Assembly (NCBI GenBank): GCA_018268545.1
Contig: JAFDWI010000329.1
Location: 1-5,435, forward strand
DNA from: Actinomycetota bacterium
Lineage (GTDB): Bacteria > Actinomycetota > Acidimicrobiia > Acidimicrobiales > Iamiaceae
Direction: 5' to 3'
Length of the DNA stretch: 5,435 nt
Shown: positions 5,291-5,435 of the stretch, piece by piece
Layout of the letters: each line of letters opens with the position of its first letter
Position numbering within the stretch: position 1 is the stretch's first letter
The notes under the pieces: generated by a model
What the model saw: the letters and a program-made list of their open reading frames with translations, nothing else
Told to the model about the DNA's origin: nothing
The model's database searches: none
Translations under genes and position numbers: made by a program

Positions 5291-5435
5291 TCAGGAGCCG
5301 GTGTCGCGTGCGCGTTCGCCGGGGTCGTCACCGAGCCATTCGGCGTCGTCGTCGGCGAAGCGGGCGCCGGTGTTCGTCTGCAGCTCGTCCACGTCGTCGG
5401 GCCCCTCGACGCCCAGGTCGTCGAACCAGGAACCG
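5291..5435 (-). CDS. C-terminus of an unidentified protein with an acidic tail (partial)
   Basis: The last 47 codons of a gene entering from the right edge, ending in TGA at 5291-5293. The frame has strong third-position GC bias, as real genes here do. The visible peptide begins GSWFDDLGVEGPDDV and ends GDDPGERARDTGS. It is rich in Asp and Glu, and the two tryptophans in WFDDLG and EWLGDD look like short acidic-aromatic segments. Such tails are usually flexible and family-specific, so no family can be named from this piece. In many actinobacteria tsaD (the tRNA threonylcarbamoyladenosine synthesis gene) precedes groES, but this tail shows no TsaD motif. The gene ends only 17 bp from CIRCE 2, so groES has its own promoter packed against its end. 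Confidence 0.7.
   Translation of the reverse strand, partial: GSWFDDLGVEGPDDVDELQTNTGARFADDDAEWLGDDPGERARDTGS

Noticed and set aside
5291..5435. Calling the upstream partial gene tsaD by synteny
   Set aside because: The 47 visible residues carry no TsaD motif, so the name would rest on gene order alone.

Overview
The window is GC-rich, with strong third-position GC bias, and all four genes lie on the minus strand. The organism is most likely a high-GC actinobacterium. This rests on the GroEL and GroES sequences, the TANNNT-type promoter hexamers and the CIRCE/HrcA-type control. Acidimicrobiia is a plausible guess, because the groES-linked GroEL has a short Gly-Met tail rather than the His-rich tail common in mycobacterial and streptomycete groES-linked copies. 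The class is inference only.

Layout in transcription order, from right to left. (1) 5291-5435: the last 47 codons of an unidentified gene with a very acidic C-terminus. (2) 5103-5290: a compact heat-shock control region with two CIRCE operators 42 bp apart, a good promoter (-35 TTGCAA, 17-bp spacer, -10 TAGGCT) interleaved with them, and a leader of about 120 nt that contains a hairpin and a strong ribosome binding site. (3) groES (4809-5102) and groEL (3150-4793), a standard bicistronic chaperonin operon with a 15-nt gap. (4) 2980-3149: a 170-nt gap holding a GC-rich hairpin (probable groESL terminator), two short inverted repeats, a weak candidate promoter and a clear Shine-Dalgarno. (5) 1-2979: the first 993 codons of a very large secreted protein that runs off the left edge. 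It has a Sec-type signal peptide followed by eight complete and one cut-off divergent beta-sandwich repeats resembling fibronectin type III domains.

GroES and GroEL together form the ATP-driven folding chamber, and the double CIRCE implies HrcA repression released under heat or protein-folding stress. The large repeat protein is probably a separate transcription unit with an extracellular or cell-surface role. Its function is unknown. It is the least ordinary part of the window, notably because its ten cysteines fall exactly two per domain in five of the eight complete domains. I see no convincing evidence of a novel defence or mobile system, tRNA, rRNA, CRISPR or insertion sequence here.
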